DNA of 64,000 nt from contig CAYFGT010000005.1 of assembly GCA_964343075.1 (NCBI GenBank), forward strand, positions 1-64,000. The letters run 5' to 3'. The translations under genes were made by a program, and so were the position numbers. How positions within the stretch are numbered: the stretch's first letter is position 1; the number at the start of each line of letters is the position of its first letter. The stretch comes from UBA2588 sp964343075 (GTDB lineage: Bacteria; Chloroflexota; Dehalococcoidia; Lucifugimonadales; UBA3495). This document shows positions 9,040 through 17,970 of this stretch, in pieces. Under the pieces are notes generated by a model, which did no database searches, was not told the DNA's origin, and saw only the letters and a list, made by a program, of their open reading frames with translations.

Positions 9040-11366
9040 GAACTGTAGAAAAACAAGGGGCTTTAAAAGATATTAAAGTGGTTGAATTTGGACAATACAT
9101 TCCAGGCCCTTTACTCGGAATGTTATTAGCTGATCAAGGGGCCTCTGTAATTAAGGTTGAGCGACCAGATGGAGACCCAGGACGAAACTCAGATGCATTT
9201 GCAACTTGGAACAGAGGCAAACAATCCGTAGTAATAGATCTGAAAACTCGTAACGGCGTCCAACAAGCTCTCAGTTTATGCGTAGACGCGGACATAATTA
9301 TTGAGAATTTTAGACCAGGGGTCGCCGATCGTTTGGGTATCGGATATGATACGATCGCGTCCACTAATAAAGGCGTCATTTATTGCTCACTCCCCGGATT
9401 TGCTAAAGGCAGTCCGTATCGAAACACCAAAGGATGGGACCAAACAGTTTCAGCACTGACCGGAGTGTATAACCACGTAAAAGGAGATGACGGACCCCTC
9501 TACACTCCACTACCACTCCCAAGCACTTTTGCCGCCATTGTATCAGCCGTTGCTGTGACTATGGCTATTATAGAACGAGATTCATCTAATATAGGACAAC
9601 ATATAGAAGTACCGTTACACAGTGCTATGTTTACCGCTATAGGAAGGAATTTGGTTAATTTCTATGACAACCCTCCAGTAAATATGCGTGAGGCCTACAC
9701 GCTCCCTATGGTAAATCAATACCAATGTTCGGATGGCCGCTGGGTTATGAACCATGGCAACTACAAAAGATTCGTAGGCCAATTAATGGAAGCAGCTGAC
9801 CATCCTGAATGGGAGCAGGATGCGATCGACGCTTTTGGCAAAGCCTTGGACAAACCTACTTATGATATGTGGCTCAAACGGTTCACTGATCTGTTCAAAG
9901 CAAGAAGTTCAAAAGATTGGGAGGACTCTATTGCTGCAGCAGGGGGCGCTTGCACCATCTGTAAGACTATCGATGAATGGTTAATACACCCTCATCCCAT
10001 CGAAGGAGAGATGATTGTATCGGTTGAGGATCCAATTCTTGGAACAATGAAACAACCAGGGGTACAGGTCAAGCTCAGAGGGACCCCAGGACAGATAACA
10101 GGACCTGCCCCTACACTAAACCAAGATGCGCATTTACTTAACAACATCAACAAAGTACCCAATATAACGGGTTCCACGCCACCAAGCCCTAACACAATGG
10201 ATATCTTAAAAGGAATCAAAGTGTTAGATTTGTGCATCGTGTTAGCAGGGCCAACATGTGGGAGGACTTTAGCAGAATACGGAGCTGATGTAATCAAAGT
10301 TGATGATCCTAGCAGACCATACGACCCAACAGGTAATATAGATGTCAATCGTGGAAAGAAGAGTGTTCTCCTGGATCTCAAATCAGAGAAAGGTCTAGCT
10401 ATTTTCAAAGAAATGGTCAAAGAAGCCGATGTCCTCGTTCAAAACTACAGGAAAGACAGCTTAACTAGGCAAGGGCTAGGGTATGAAGACCTCAAAAAGA
10501 TAAATCCTAAGTTAATTTATGCTTCGTTAAACGCATACGGTTTTGACGGCCCATGGGCAGAGAGGCCAGGGTGGGAGCAAATTGCACAAGCAACCAGCGG
10601 AATCCAAATCAGGCGTGGAGGCAGAGGACAGCGACCTGCCTTACTCCCCTATCCTGCAAATGATTACGGCACGGGTATGATGGGGGCTTACGCTGTAGCC
10701 TTAGCTTTGCACGAACGCAACAAAACGGGAGAAGGACAAACCGTAGATACCGGATTATGTTTAACTGCGGGGCTACTCCAGTCTCCATTCATGCTTGACT
10801 ACGAAGGAATGGTCCGCGATGAACCTGAAGGGTTAGGATTAAGAGGAGAGGGAGCTCATTCCAGATTATATCCTTCTCAAGACGGCTGGATGTACATCCG
10901 GTCAGAAAGTAAATCAGCATTTATTGAAACGTTGTCCAAGCTAGAAGCATTCAAGACTTTATTCGATTCTGAAAATATCTCTGAAAGTTCTATAGATACA
11001 TCTCAAGAGTCTTTAGAAGACATATTCAGGTCAAAAAATACAGACGACTGGTTAGAGCTTATTAATAACGACCAGGTCTTGGCTGTACCTAATGTAAGTC
11101 TAGGAGAATTAAAGAACACCAATTGGGTCAGAGACTTAGGTTTAATCATCAACAGAGACCACCCAGGTAGAGGGTCTGTTGACCATTTAGGGAGCACTGC
11201 AACTTTATCAAGAACTCCTATGACTCTAGGAAGACCTACTCCTATCTTGGGTTCAGAATCAACTGATGTACTAACAGACCTAGGATACAACTCACAAGAT
11301 ATAAAAACCCTAATAAATGAAGGAATCTTAGTGACCGATGAGAATTCTCCTATAGCCCAAGGTTAG
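9036..11366 (+). CDS. Tandem CaiB/BaiF CoA-transferase fusion
   Basis: This 776-residue protein contains two complete class III CoA-transferase (CaiB/BaiF) units joined head to tail, one at about 10-375 and the second from about 386 to the end. Each begins with the family pattern (KVVEFGQYIPGPLLGMLLAD and KVLDLCIVLAGPTCGRTLAE), followed by GADVIKV-type and NFRPG/NYRKD segments. By comparison with formyl-CoA transferase, whose catalytic Asp169 lies in a GD..tGm motif, the second unit keeps Asp (D543 in NDYGTGM). The first has Pro162 at the equivalent place and is probably not catalytic. Single-unit family members are about 400 residues and dimerise as interlocked rings, so the fusion may act as an internal heterodimer. 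Confidence 0.88.
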   Translation: MRTVEKQGALKDIKVVEFGQYIPGPLLGMLLADQGASVIKVERPDGDPGRNSDAFATWNRGKQSVVIDLKTRNGVQQALSLCVDADIIIENFRPGVADRLGIGYDTIASTNKGVIYCSLPGFAKGSPYRNTKGWDQTVSALTGVYNHVKGDDGPLYTPLPLPSTFAAIVSAVAVTMAIIERDSSNIGQHIEVPLHSAMFTAIGRNLVNFYDNPPVNMREAYTLPMVNQYQCSDGRWVMNHGNYKRFVGQLMEAADHPEWEQDAIDAFGKALDKPTYDMWLKRFTDLFKARSSKDWEDSIAAAGGACTICKTIDEWLIHPHPIEGEMIVSVEDPILGTMKQPGVQVKLRGTPGQITGPAPTLNQDAHLLNNINKVPNITGSTPPSPNTMDILKGIKVLDLCIVLAGPTCGRTLAEYGADVIKVDDPSRPYDPTGNIDVNRGKKSVLLDLKSEKGLAIFKEMVKEADVLVQNYRKDSLTRQGLGYEDLKKINPKLIYASLNAYGFDGPWAERPGWEQIAQATSGIQIRRGGRGQRPALLPYPANDYGTGMMGAYAVALALHERNKTGEGQTVDTGLCLTAGLLQSPFMLDYEGMVRDEPEGLGLRGEGAHSRLYPSQDGWMYIRSESKSAFIETLSKLEAFKTLFDSENISESSIDTSQESLEDIFRSKNTDDWLELINNDQVLAVPNVSLGELKNTNWVRDLGLIINRDHPGRGSVDHLGSTATLSRTPMTLGRPTPILGSESTDVLTDLGYNSQDIKTLINEGILVTDENSPIAQG

Positions 11367-11392
11367 AATTTCATTACCGGAAGCAGCCTGTG

Positions 11393-11398
11393 TATAAT
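11393..11398 (+). promoter_or_regulatory. Extended -10 promoter element of cysS fusion
   Basis: TGTGTATAAT gives a perfect -10 hexamer with a TG extension 22 bases before the GTG start. The -35 position (TTCATT) is weak. Confidence 0.45.
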
Positions 11399-11420
11399 AT
11401 TAACCGTAGAGGGACCTATA

Positions 11421-13598
11421 GTGCTAAAAATACTTAACACATTGTCAAAGTCTGTCGAAGAAATCATTCCGATTACTCCCGGCAAAATTGGCATGTACAC
11501 ATGTGGCCCAACTGTATACAGGTATGCCCATATAGGCAACATGAGAACTTACATGATGGCGGATTTTATCCGAAGAATACTGGAGTACCGCGGCCATCAT
11601 GTAAACCACGTGAAAAACATAACTGACGTTGGTCACATGAGGCAAGAACTGCTTGAAACTGGCGGAGACAAAATGATTCTGGCAGCATTGTCTGAAGGGA
11701 AGACTATCGGGGAAATCGCAGAATTTTATGCGGATCAGTTCCATAAAGACGAAGCTCTATTAAATATTCTACCTGCTACTCACTATCCATGGGCTACTGA
11801 CCATATTCCCGAAATGCTCGAAATGGTTGGAGCATTAATCAAGAGCGGAAGAGCTTACATAGCTGGGGATAATATCTATTATGACGTAGGTAAATTTCCG
11901 GATTATGGCAAACTTTCCAGAAACGTTGGAGGCAACCTTCTGGAAGGGGTCAGAATGGAAACAGATCCTCTAAAACGCGATCCAAGAGATTTCACGCTCT
12001 GGAAAAAGGCAGAGCCTGGACGAGATGTTTATTGGGATAGCCCATGGGGGCCTGGTTTCCCGGGCTGGCACATTGAATGTTCTGCCATGGCTGACAAGTA
12101 TCTAAGTAATCAATTCGATATCCACACGGGAGGAATAGACAATGTGTTCCCTCACCACGAGGACGAAATCGCTCAGAGTGAAGCAATCTACAACGCTAAA
12201 CATGTAAACTACTGGGTCCATGGTCAGCATCTATTAGCAGACGGAGCCAAAATGGCAAAATCATCGGGCAACGTATTCATGATTACTGACTTAGTAGACC
12301 GTGGCTTTAGCCCTCTAGCATTCAGATATCTTTGTCTTACTGTAAGGTATAGACATCGAATGAACTTCACATTTTCATCATTACGTGCAAGTCAAAAGGC
12401 ACTAGATTCACTAAGAATAAGACTCTGGAACTGGCAGTGTGATTATCAATCATTCATTCCCAATGAGCAGACGTCGAATAGAGAGGCAGCATTCTTGGAA
12501 ATAGTCGAGAATGACTTGGATTTACCTCGAGCACTCGCATATCTATGGGGCATCGTGAAATCCGACATCAACAACGGAGAGAAAGCGCACTTACTCCTTA
12601 AATTTGATTCCATTCTGGGACTAGGGCTTTCAGATCCATTCGAAGACTTTTCTATACCCAAGGCAATAAACTCCCAGGCACAAACACGCCTAGGCCTACG
12701 AACCAATGAAGCTTATGACATATCAGATCAAATAAGAGAAACTATTCTGTCCCAAGGATACGTTATACAAGATCACCCAGACACAACTCTAGTTCGGCCC
12801 AAAATGCACTTAGAAAAAATCATAGACAAATGGCCCTCGATATCTTCAGGGAAAGAAATAGATTCACGCCTGGAACAGCCCAATCAGTATGACTATACTT
12901 TTATATTGAACGCTTACGGATACAAAGACGACATCGAACGCTGTTTAACAGCAGTTCAAGTCCAGGCACACGATACAAAGTTTGAAATCATCGCGATAGA
13001 CAACGGTTCAACTGACGGCACGGGCGACTATTTAGAAGAATTAGCCAGTTCGCACGAAAACGTCACTGTGGTCCATTGCGACCACGTCTTAGGGGATGCC
13101 GCTGCCAAAAATATTGGTATCAAATTAAGTACAGGTAAATATATTATTATTCTAGACGCATCATCCGAAATTACAGGGGACATATGTTCAGTTGTATCTG
13201 AAGCTTTTGCATCTAATCAGCATCTCGGTCTGTTAGGCCCATTTGGACTTAAATCCGACGATATGCAGCACTTTCATGAAGAAGTGGAATCTGGGTTAGC
13301 AGACGCTATGCAGGGATACTGTATGATTTTCCCTAGAGGCATTATCAGTAATACTGGCTTAATGCGAGAATGTTTCCGCTTCTATAGGAATCTCGACATT
13401 GATTACAGTTTTCAAATCAAAGATCTCAACATGCAAATCATAGCGGATAACAGAATTCCTATTACTCGACATGAACATAGGCAATGGACAGAGCTTGATG
13501 ACAACCAACGGGATGAACTTAGCGTAAAAAACTTTGGCAGATTTCTTAAGAAATGGGGTAATCGTCATGATCTCCTTGAAATTAGTAATGGTCAGTAA
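11421..13598 (+). CDS. cysS: Cysteinyl-tRNA synthetase fused to GT2 glycosyltransferase
   Basis: The 725-residue protein starts as a full cysteinyl-tRNA synthetase. It has zinc ligand C28 in CGPTVY, the HIGN form of the HIGH motif at 37-40, GWHIECS, HHEDE and KMAKSSGN (the KMSKS loop). A C-terminal helical/anticodon region ends near SDQIRETILSQGY...DTTLVRPK (about 445). Where CysRS normally ends (about 460 residues), a family-2 glycosyltransferase domain follows from about 490. It has YTFILNAYG, IAIDNGSTDGTGDYLEEL, a nucleotide-sugar region IIILDAS and a late FYRNLDIDYSFQIKDL segment. There is no frameshift or stop between the two. The start is GTG, preceded by AGAGGGA. It should charge tRNA-Cys; the partner activity is unknown. 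Confidence 0.9.
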   Translation: MLKILNTLSKSVEEIIPITPGKIGMYTCGPTVYRYAHIGNMRTYMMADFIRRILEYRGHHVNHVKNITDVGHMRQELLETGGDKMILAALSEGKTIGEIAEFYADQFHKDEALLNILPATHYPWATDHIPEMLEMVGALIKSGRAYIAGDNIYYDVGKFPDYGKLSRNVGGNLLEGVRMETDPLKRDPRDFTLWKKAEPGRDVYWDSPWGPGFPGWHIECSAMADKYLSNQFDIHTGGIDNVFPHHEDEIAQSEAIYNAKHVNYWVHGQHLLADGAKMAKSSGNVFMITDLVDRGFSPLAFRYLCLTVRYRHRMNFTFSSLRASQKALDSLRIRLWNWQCDYQSFIPNEQTSNREAAFLEIVENDLDLPRALAYLWGIVKSDINNGEKAHLLLKFDSILGLGLSDPFEDFSIPKAINSQAQTRLGLRTNEAYDISDQIRETILSQGYVIQDHPDTTLVRPKMHLEKIIDKWPSISSGKEIDSRLEQPNQYDYTFILNAYGYKDDIERCLTAVQVQAHDTKFEIIAIDNGSTDGTGDYLEELASSHENVTVVHCDHVLGDAAAKNIGIKLSTGKYIIILDASSEITGDICSVVSEAFASNQHLGLLGPFGLKSDDMQHFHEEVESGLADAMQGYCMIFPRGIISNTGLMRECFRFYRNLDIDYSFQIKDLNMQIIADNRIPITRHEHRQWTELDDNQRDELSVKNFGRFLKKWGNRHDLLEISNGQ

Positions 13599-13637
13599 TC
13601 AACACTGCATCAACACATTCTACGCATAATCGCATAC

Positions 13638-14594
13638 ATGGAAATCGAAACACATCAAATATTACAAAGGGATCCTCGTGCTATTTCCAGAATGATATCT
13701 AGGATAGAGCAACTGGATCCTACAGCCTTTGAAATCCTAAGTAACGTGGACTCCTGTACAGGGAATGCCATAACTCTAGGAATCACTGGGGCACCAGGTG
13801 CCGGTAAAAGTACTCTGGTAAATCAACTCATAAACCACGTTCGTAAACTTAACAAATCAGTCGCTGTGTTAGCAGTGGATCCTTCGAGTCCATTTTCTGG
13901 AGGCGCCATTTTAGGTGATCGCATACGCATGGGGTCGCAATACAGTGATGACAACGTGTACATCCGTAGCCTGTCTTCTCATGGAGAAACCGGAGGTGTC
14001 CCTATGATTATAGGTAGCATGACTCGACTATTAGATGCTGCAAAATTCGACTTTATTTTTATTGAGACTGTAGGAGTCGGCCAAACGGAACTAAAAATTA
14101 TGAATGTGGCAGATTTAATCGCTGTAGTACTTACCCCAGAATCAGGGGATTCTATACAAATGATAAAAGCCGGTTTAATGGAAATAGCTGACATCTATGT
14201 CGTCAACAAATCAGACAGACCTGGAGCAGACCGGCTAGTCGCAGATATAAATTCACTGATAATATCGGAAAACAACGCACAGGGGACTCCGCATATAGTT
14301 GTGCAAACAGAAGGGACATCAGGCAAGGGCATCAGCGATCTTTTTAGAGGAATCATGGATTACTATGAACACATGAAAAACACAGATAACTTAAGTCAAA
14401 GAAAAGAAATGCAACGTAGTAATGAAGCATCTGAAATTATAAAATACTTAGGCCTTAACTACATAAACGAATTAATCCAAAAGGACCAGGATTCACAAGG
14501 CCTTTTGAATAAAGTGAAGTCAAGAGAAGCAGACCCATACACAACTTCACGGGTCATAATGGAAAAGCTAAGGGACATTATCAACAGAGAGTAA
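13638..14594 (+). CDS. meaB: Methylmalonyl-CoA mutase-associated GTPase MeaB
   Basis: This 318-residue G3E-family GTPase matches MeaB/ArgK. It has a Walker A motif GAPGAGKST at about 55-63, VAVLAVDPSSPFSGGAILGDRIRM, FIETVGVGQTE (switch/Walker B) and NKSD for guanine recognition. MeaB guards and reloads adenosylcobalamin in methylmalonyl-CoA mutase and related mutases. No mutase gene is present in the window, but B12 chelatase genes lie downstream at 28-36 kb. It is preceded by 39 bases after the cysS fusion and followed 2 bases later by the DUF429 gene. Confidence 0.92.
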   Translation: MEIETHQILQRDPRAISRMISRIEQLDPTAFEILSNVDSCTGNAITLGITGAPGAGKSTLVNQLINHVRKLNKSVAVLAVDPSSPFSGGAILGDRIRMGSQYSDDNVYIRSLSSHGETGGVPMIIGSMTRLLDAAKFDFIFIETVGVGQTELKIMNVADLIAVVLTPESGDSIQMIKAGLMEIADIYVVNKSDRPGADRLVADINSLIISENNAQGTPHIVVQTEGTSGKGISDLFRGIMDYYEHMKNTDNLSQRKEMQRSNEASEIIKYLGLNYINELIQKDQDSQGLLNKVKSREADPYTTSRVIMEKLRDIINRE

Positions 14595-14596
14595 AT

Positions 14597-15229
14597 TTGA
14601 ACATGTTTGCAGGACTCCATATACGAGCTAATGAAAAATATCCAAGCACAGTAGTCCTGATTAACCAAGACCTCAAAGCCACCGATACATACACATTTAA
14701 GACAGATACTGAACTCTACGCTTTGATTAATGATCTATCCCCAACAATTTTAGGTATAGGTTCGCCTACTTCTCTCCCTTTAGGTCTTTGTTGTCTGGAG
14801 CCAAACTGTAACTGCCAATATGCAATTACAGGCAACAAGGGACGAGTTTCTGAAATCCAAATGGCTTCCATGTCTATAAGTTGCTTTTATACCACAAGAG
14901 GTTCGATCTCTAAAAATTTGATTTACCGAAGTATAAATATATATAACAGTTTGTCCTCGTCGGGCCACAAAGTAATTGAGACCTACCCACACGCCACCAA
15001 AAGCATTTTATTCAAAACCAAAGAAAGCTCTTCATCAAAATTTACCAATTCACAAAGCCCCACAGACTATCCCTATCCGTTCCTAGGTTCCGGTCACTCG
15101 TCTAGCTGGGACAAAAACACGCTTAACGCAGCGCTGAGTGCCTATACAGCTGGGCTATATCATTCAGAATTAACCGATTCAGTGGGCGATGAACATGAAG
15201 GCCTGATAATAATACCGTCTCTGAGGTAA
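14597..15229 (+). CDS. Degenerate DUF429-family protein
   Basis: The 210-residue protein resembles DUF429 (RNase H-like fold, predicted nuclease). It shares ILGIGSPTSLPLG, the Cys-rich LEPNCNCQY, VIETYPHAT, a LNAALSAYTA helix and the terminal GDEHEGLIIIP. The acidic positions typical of the family appear substituted: the first-strand Asp is His8, the Asp of the usual IDAP is Gly55, and the Asp in the usual DALxxAxTA helix is Asn. It is probably inactive as a nuclease or has a changed function. It starts 2 bases after meaB and ends against the convergent geranylgeranyl-reductase-like gene. Confidence 0.72.
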   Translation: MNMFAGLHIRANEKYPSTVVLINQDLKATDTYTFKTDTELYALINDLSPTILGIGSPTSLPLGLCCLEPNCNCQYAITGNKGRVSEIQMASMSISCFYTTRGSISKNLIYRSINIYNSLSSSGHKVIETYPHATKSILFKTKESSSSKFTNSQSPTDYPYPFLGSGHSSSWDKNTLNAALSAYTAGLYHSELTDSVGDEHEGLIIIPSLR

Positions 15230-16459
15230 CTAATAGGTCACCAATTCATTCTCAGTATCCTGGAATGTGTCATCTCCTAATTCGTCAAAATCCTGAATCA
15301 ATTTAGTGTTCCTGTTATGTTTCCTGAACACCCATGAAATCGCAGGGTGTGAAAACATTGCCTTGAAAATAAGAGTATGTTCGTCAAACATTCCTTTATT
15401 GACAATCAAATTTTCGATCACTCTATGGGACTTAGCAGCTCTGACCAACTGACTCTGAATGGTGCTCGGGATTTTCTCGACAAATCTTCTGATAACATAC
15501 GCAGATTTAATTTCTTTTCCTATATGATTTTTCCACAAAGTCTCATATTCAGCCAAAGCGTTACTGGAAAGATCATTAGATCCCAAGCATTTATCTACAA
15601 CATTAGCAGCCAAGTCACCACACAACAAAGCATAATATATACCACCCCCTGTGATAGGTTTAATTTGCCCAGCTGCATCCCCAACAACCAATACCCTCTT
15701 AGCATAAGTTCTATCTATAGGGTGCAAAGGGATTCCCCAAGATCGGACGTTCCCGCAGGTTTCTTCAATTATCCCATCCTTCATTAAATGACTAACAAAA
15801 TTTTCTAACTTTTGTTTGGAGTTTTTGTCAGCAATCACTCCAACAAGACCTTGTTTCTCTGTCGTTGGAGTAACCCAAGAGAAAAAGCCCGGAGTATTCA
15901 CAGAATCCAAATACAATTTGACGCTTTCCAAATCTGTGCAAAAGACTTCTATCTGCGACCCTGTCATGTATGCATAGTTTTGATCGATTCCAACCTGGCT
16001 AAGTAGAGATGTTCCGAAGCCTGAGGCTATTACCAATAGGCGTGCATACCATGTCCCCTTAGTGGAGATAACTTCAACACAGTCGTCACGTACGTTGATC
16101 GATAATACACGCTCCCCTAAATTTACCTTAGCTCCCAAATCCTTAGCTTTTTTAGAGAAACTAGCCACGTATCGCGTGCGATCCACAACAAGGGCTTGCG
16201 GGAATTCTGTTTCAAAATGATATTCTTTGCCGTTTGCTGTAGTTACTGTAGCAGAAATTGGTTCCCTGTAAATCACTTCAGGATCCGGTGGGTATTTAAC
16301 TACACATTCAGTCCCAATAATTCCAGTACATACCTTGTTACCTGGATCAGTACCAGCTTCTATAATTCTGACAGAGCGACCCATCTTGGCCAAACTTAGA
16401 GCGGTATTTCCGCCCGCAGGTCCAGCGCCTATTATTATAACATCGTCCATCACGTTCAT
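15230..16459 (-). CDS. Geranylgeranyl reductase family FAD-dependent oxidoreductase
   Basis: This 409-residue flavoprotein begins with the FAD-binding motif DDVIIIGAGPAGGNTALSLAKMG. It carries the second family motif VLVVGDAAGQIKPITGGGIYYALLCG, and an intervening TRYVASFSKKAKDLGA. These features place it in the geranylgeranyl reductase (ChlP/BchP, digeranylgeranylglycerophospholipid reductase) family, which saturates double bonds of isoprenoid chains. No chlorophyll genes are seen, so quinone, carotenoid or lipid isoprenoids are more likely substrates. A GGTGA lies six bases before the ATG. It is divergent from the enoyl-CoA hydratase. Confidence 0.85.
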   Translation of the reverse strand: MNVMDDVIIIGAGPAGGNTALSLAKMGRSVRIIEAGTDPGNKVCTGIIGTECVVKYPPDPEVIYREPISATVTTANGKEYHFETEFPQALVVDRTRYVASFSKKAKDLGAKVNLGERVLSINVRDDCVEVISTKGTWYARLLVIASGFGTSLLSQVGIDQNYAYMTGSQIEVFCTDLESVKLYLDSVNTPGFFSWVTPTTEKQGLVGVIADKNSKQKLENFVSHLMKDGIIEETCGNVRSWGIPLHPIDRTYAKRVLVVGDAAGQIKPITGGGIYYALLCGDLAANVVDKCLGSNDLSSNALAEYETLWKNHIGKEIKSAYVIRRFVEKIPSTIQSQLVRAAKSHRVIENLIVNKGMFDEHTLIFKAMFSHPAISWVFRKHNRNTKLIQDFDELGDDTFQDTENELVTY

Positions 16460-16539
16460 ATTTAATCACCGAATCAAATTATACTATCGCTCAGGATTAT
16501 ATATATATCTTGTAGTCAGTTGAAATTCTAATTCAATAT

Positions 16540-16568
16540 TTGACTGACCTGATCAGAGCGCATAGAAT
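16540..16568 (+). promoter_or_regulatory. Sigma70-type promoter upstream of enoyl-CoA hydratase
   Basis: TTGACT (16540-16545) and TAGAAT (16563-16568) are separated by 17 bases and lie 28 bases before the ATG. Confidence 0.65.
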
Positions 16569-16595
16569 CAACTCAAAAACAGGTAGGGTAATCTA

Positions 16596-17366
16596 ATGGC
16601 ATATGAACACATATTAACCAGAATTGACTCAGGAGTAGGAATAATCACGTTGAATCGACCTGAGGTACTTAACGCTATGAACAGAAAGCTTAGCTCAGAA
16701 CTTCATGATGCGGTCACGACCTTCAACGCCGATGACGAGGTAGGGTGCCTCGTTATTACAGGTTCAGGAGAAAAAGCTTTCACGGCTGGGGGTGACATCC
16801 ATGAGCAACGCGAGAATGACAAACTATATACTCAAGAGCAACTTGACGAATGGTCTGCGGAACGCCAGCAAGGTAGCTACGAGATCAGTGCTAGTGCCAA
16901 GCCGGTCATAGGCATGATTAATGGCCTGGCGTACGGAGGCGGAGCAGTTCTATCTTCATCACTCGATTTTCGCATTGGATGCGAAAATTCCAGCTTCAGA
17001 TTTCTAGCTGCGGCATATGGCAGGATTAATTGTTCATGGACCCTTCCCAACCAAGTTGGTTGGCCTATGGCGAAAGAATTACTATTTACAGGTAGAGTAG
17101 TTAGCGCAGAAGAAGCCTACAGGATAGGACTTTTAAATCATCTGGTACCTTCTAATGAACTACTCAACAAAACCATGGAGATAGCCACCACTATATCCAA
17201 CAACCATAGAGAGTCTGTAATTGGAATAAAAGAGCTTATGCTTCAAGGATTAGGTGAAAACTTACGACAACAATGGGAAAACGAAACTTACTTTACCTCT
17301 AATGTTATGCGAGGCGCCAAGGCAGAGGATGCCTTCCCTGAATTTATAGCGCGTAAAGGCCGGTAA
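16596..17366 (+). CDS. Enoyl-CoA hydratase/isomerase family protein
   Basis: The 256-residue protein is a crotonase. It has ITLNRPEVLNAMN near the N-terminus, KAFTAGGDI for the first oxyanion-hole segment (about 57-65) and INGLAYGGGAVLSSSLDFRI for the second. RINCSWTLPNQVGWPMAKELLFTGR follows, matching the family pattern of substrate-binding helices, with Arg and Trp variations. It would hydrate or isomerise an enoyl-CoA intermediate in fatty- or aromatic-acid breakdown. It stands alone with its own promoter and converges on hisB with 2 bases between stops. Confidence 0.9.
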   Translation: MAYEHILTRIDSGVGIITLNRPEVLNAMNRKLSSELHDAVTTFNADDEVGCLVITGSGEKAFTAGGDIHEQRENDKLYTQEQLDEWSAERQQGSYEISASAKPVIGMINGLAYGGGAVLSSSLDFRIGCENSSFRFLAAAYGRINCSWTLPNQVGWPMAKELLFTGRVVSAEEAYRIGLLNHLVPSNELLNKTMEIATTISNNHRESVIGIKELMLQGLGENLRQQWENETYFTSNVMRGAKAEDAFPEFIARKGR

Positions 17367-17368
17367 CT

Positions 17369-17968
17369 CTAACCACCTAAAGCATCTTTCGTACTCGGAA
17401 TCGAATCGGGAGCTCTTGGATCTATTGCTATAGCCTGTCTAAGTGCTCTAGCAAGCCCTTTAAATAAAGCTTCGGCTTTATGATGAGGGCTTTGCCCTTT
17501 GAGGACTTCTGCATGAAGATTAACTTTAGCTTCATAAGCGAAGGATTCTAAGAAATGACCGACCAAATCCCCAGGAAGGGTTTCAACCATCACATCTTCT
17601 AAACCGGTTTCTATCTGAGCGTGTGGCCTTCCACTAAGATCAATCACCACCCTAGCCAAAGTTTCATCCAAAGGAACGTATGAATGGGCCATCCGTATTA
17701 TACCGACAGGAGAACCTAAGGCTTTAGCAAACACTTGTCCAAAGACTATTCCGCAATCTTCTACAAGATGATGCCATCCTGTTTCAATATCTCCTTTTGC
17801 ATCAACGTTCAGATCAAATAAGCCATGCCTAGAAATTTGGGCCAACATGTGATCCAAGAATCCATTTCCCGTGGATACTTTATACTGCCCTGTACCTTCC
17901 AAATCTAAACTCATAGTTATTTGAGTTTCTCCCGTTTTACGAGTTATCGTGGCTTTCCTATCACTCAC
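17369..17968 (-). CDS. hisB: Imidazoleglycerol-phosphate dehydratase
   Basis: This 199-residue monofunctional HisB has the diagnostic FLDHMLAQISRHG, GWHHLVEDCG (usually HHTVED, here Leu in place of Thr) and a second HHKAEALFKGLARALRQA motif, which together form the two Mn2+ sites. It catalyses the sixth step of histidine synthesis. It is the last gene of a minus-strand his operon and starts 2 bases after hisC ends. Confidence 0.97.
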   Translation of the reverse strand: MSDRKATITRKTGETQITMSLDLEGTGQYKVSTGNGFLDHMLAQISRHGLFDLNVDAKGDIETGWHHLVEDCGIVFGQVFAKALGSPVGIIRMAHSYVPLDETLARVVIDLSGRPHAQIETGLEDVMVETLPGDLVGHFLESFAYEAKVNLHAEVLKGQSPHHKAEALFKGLARALRQAIAIDPRAPDSIPSTKDALGG

Positions 17969-17970
17969 AA

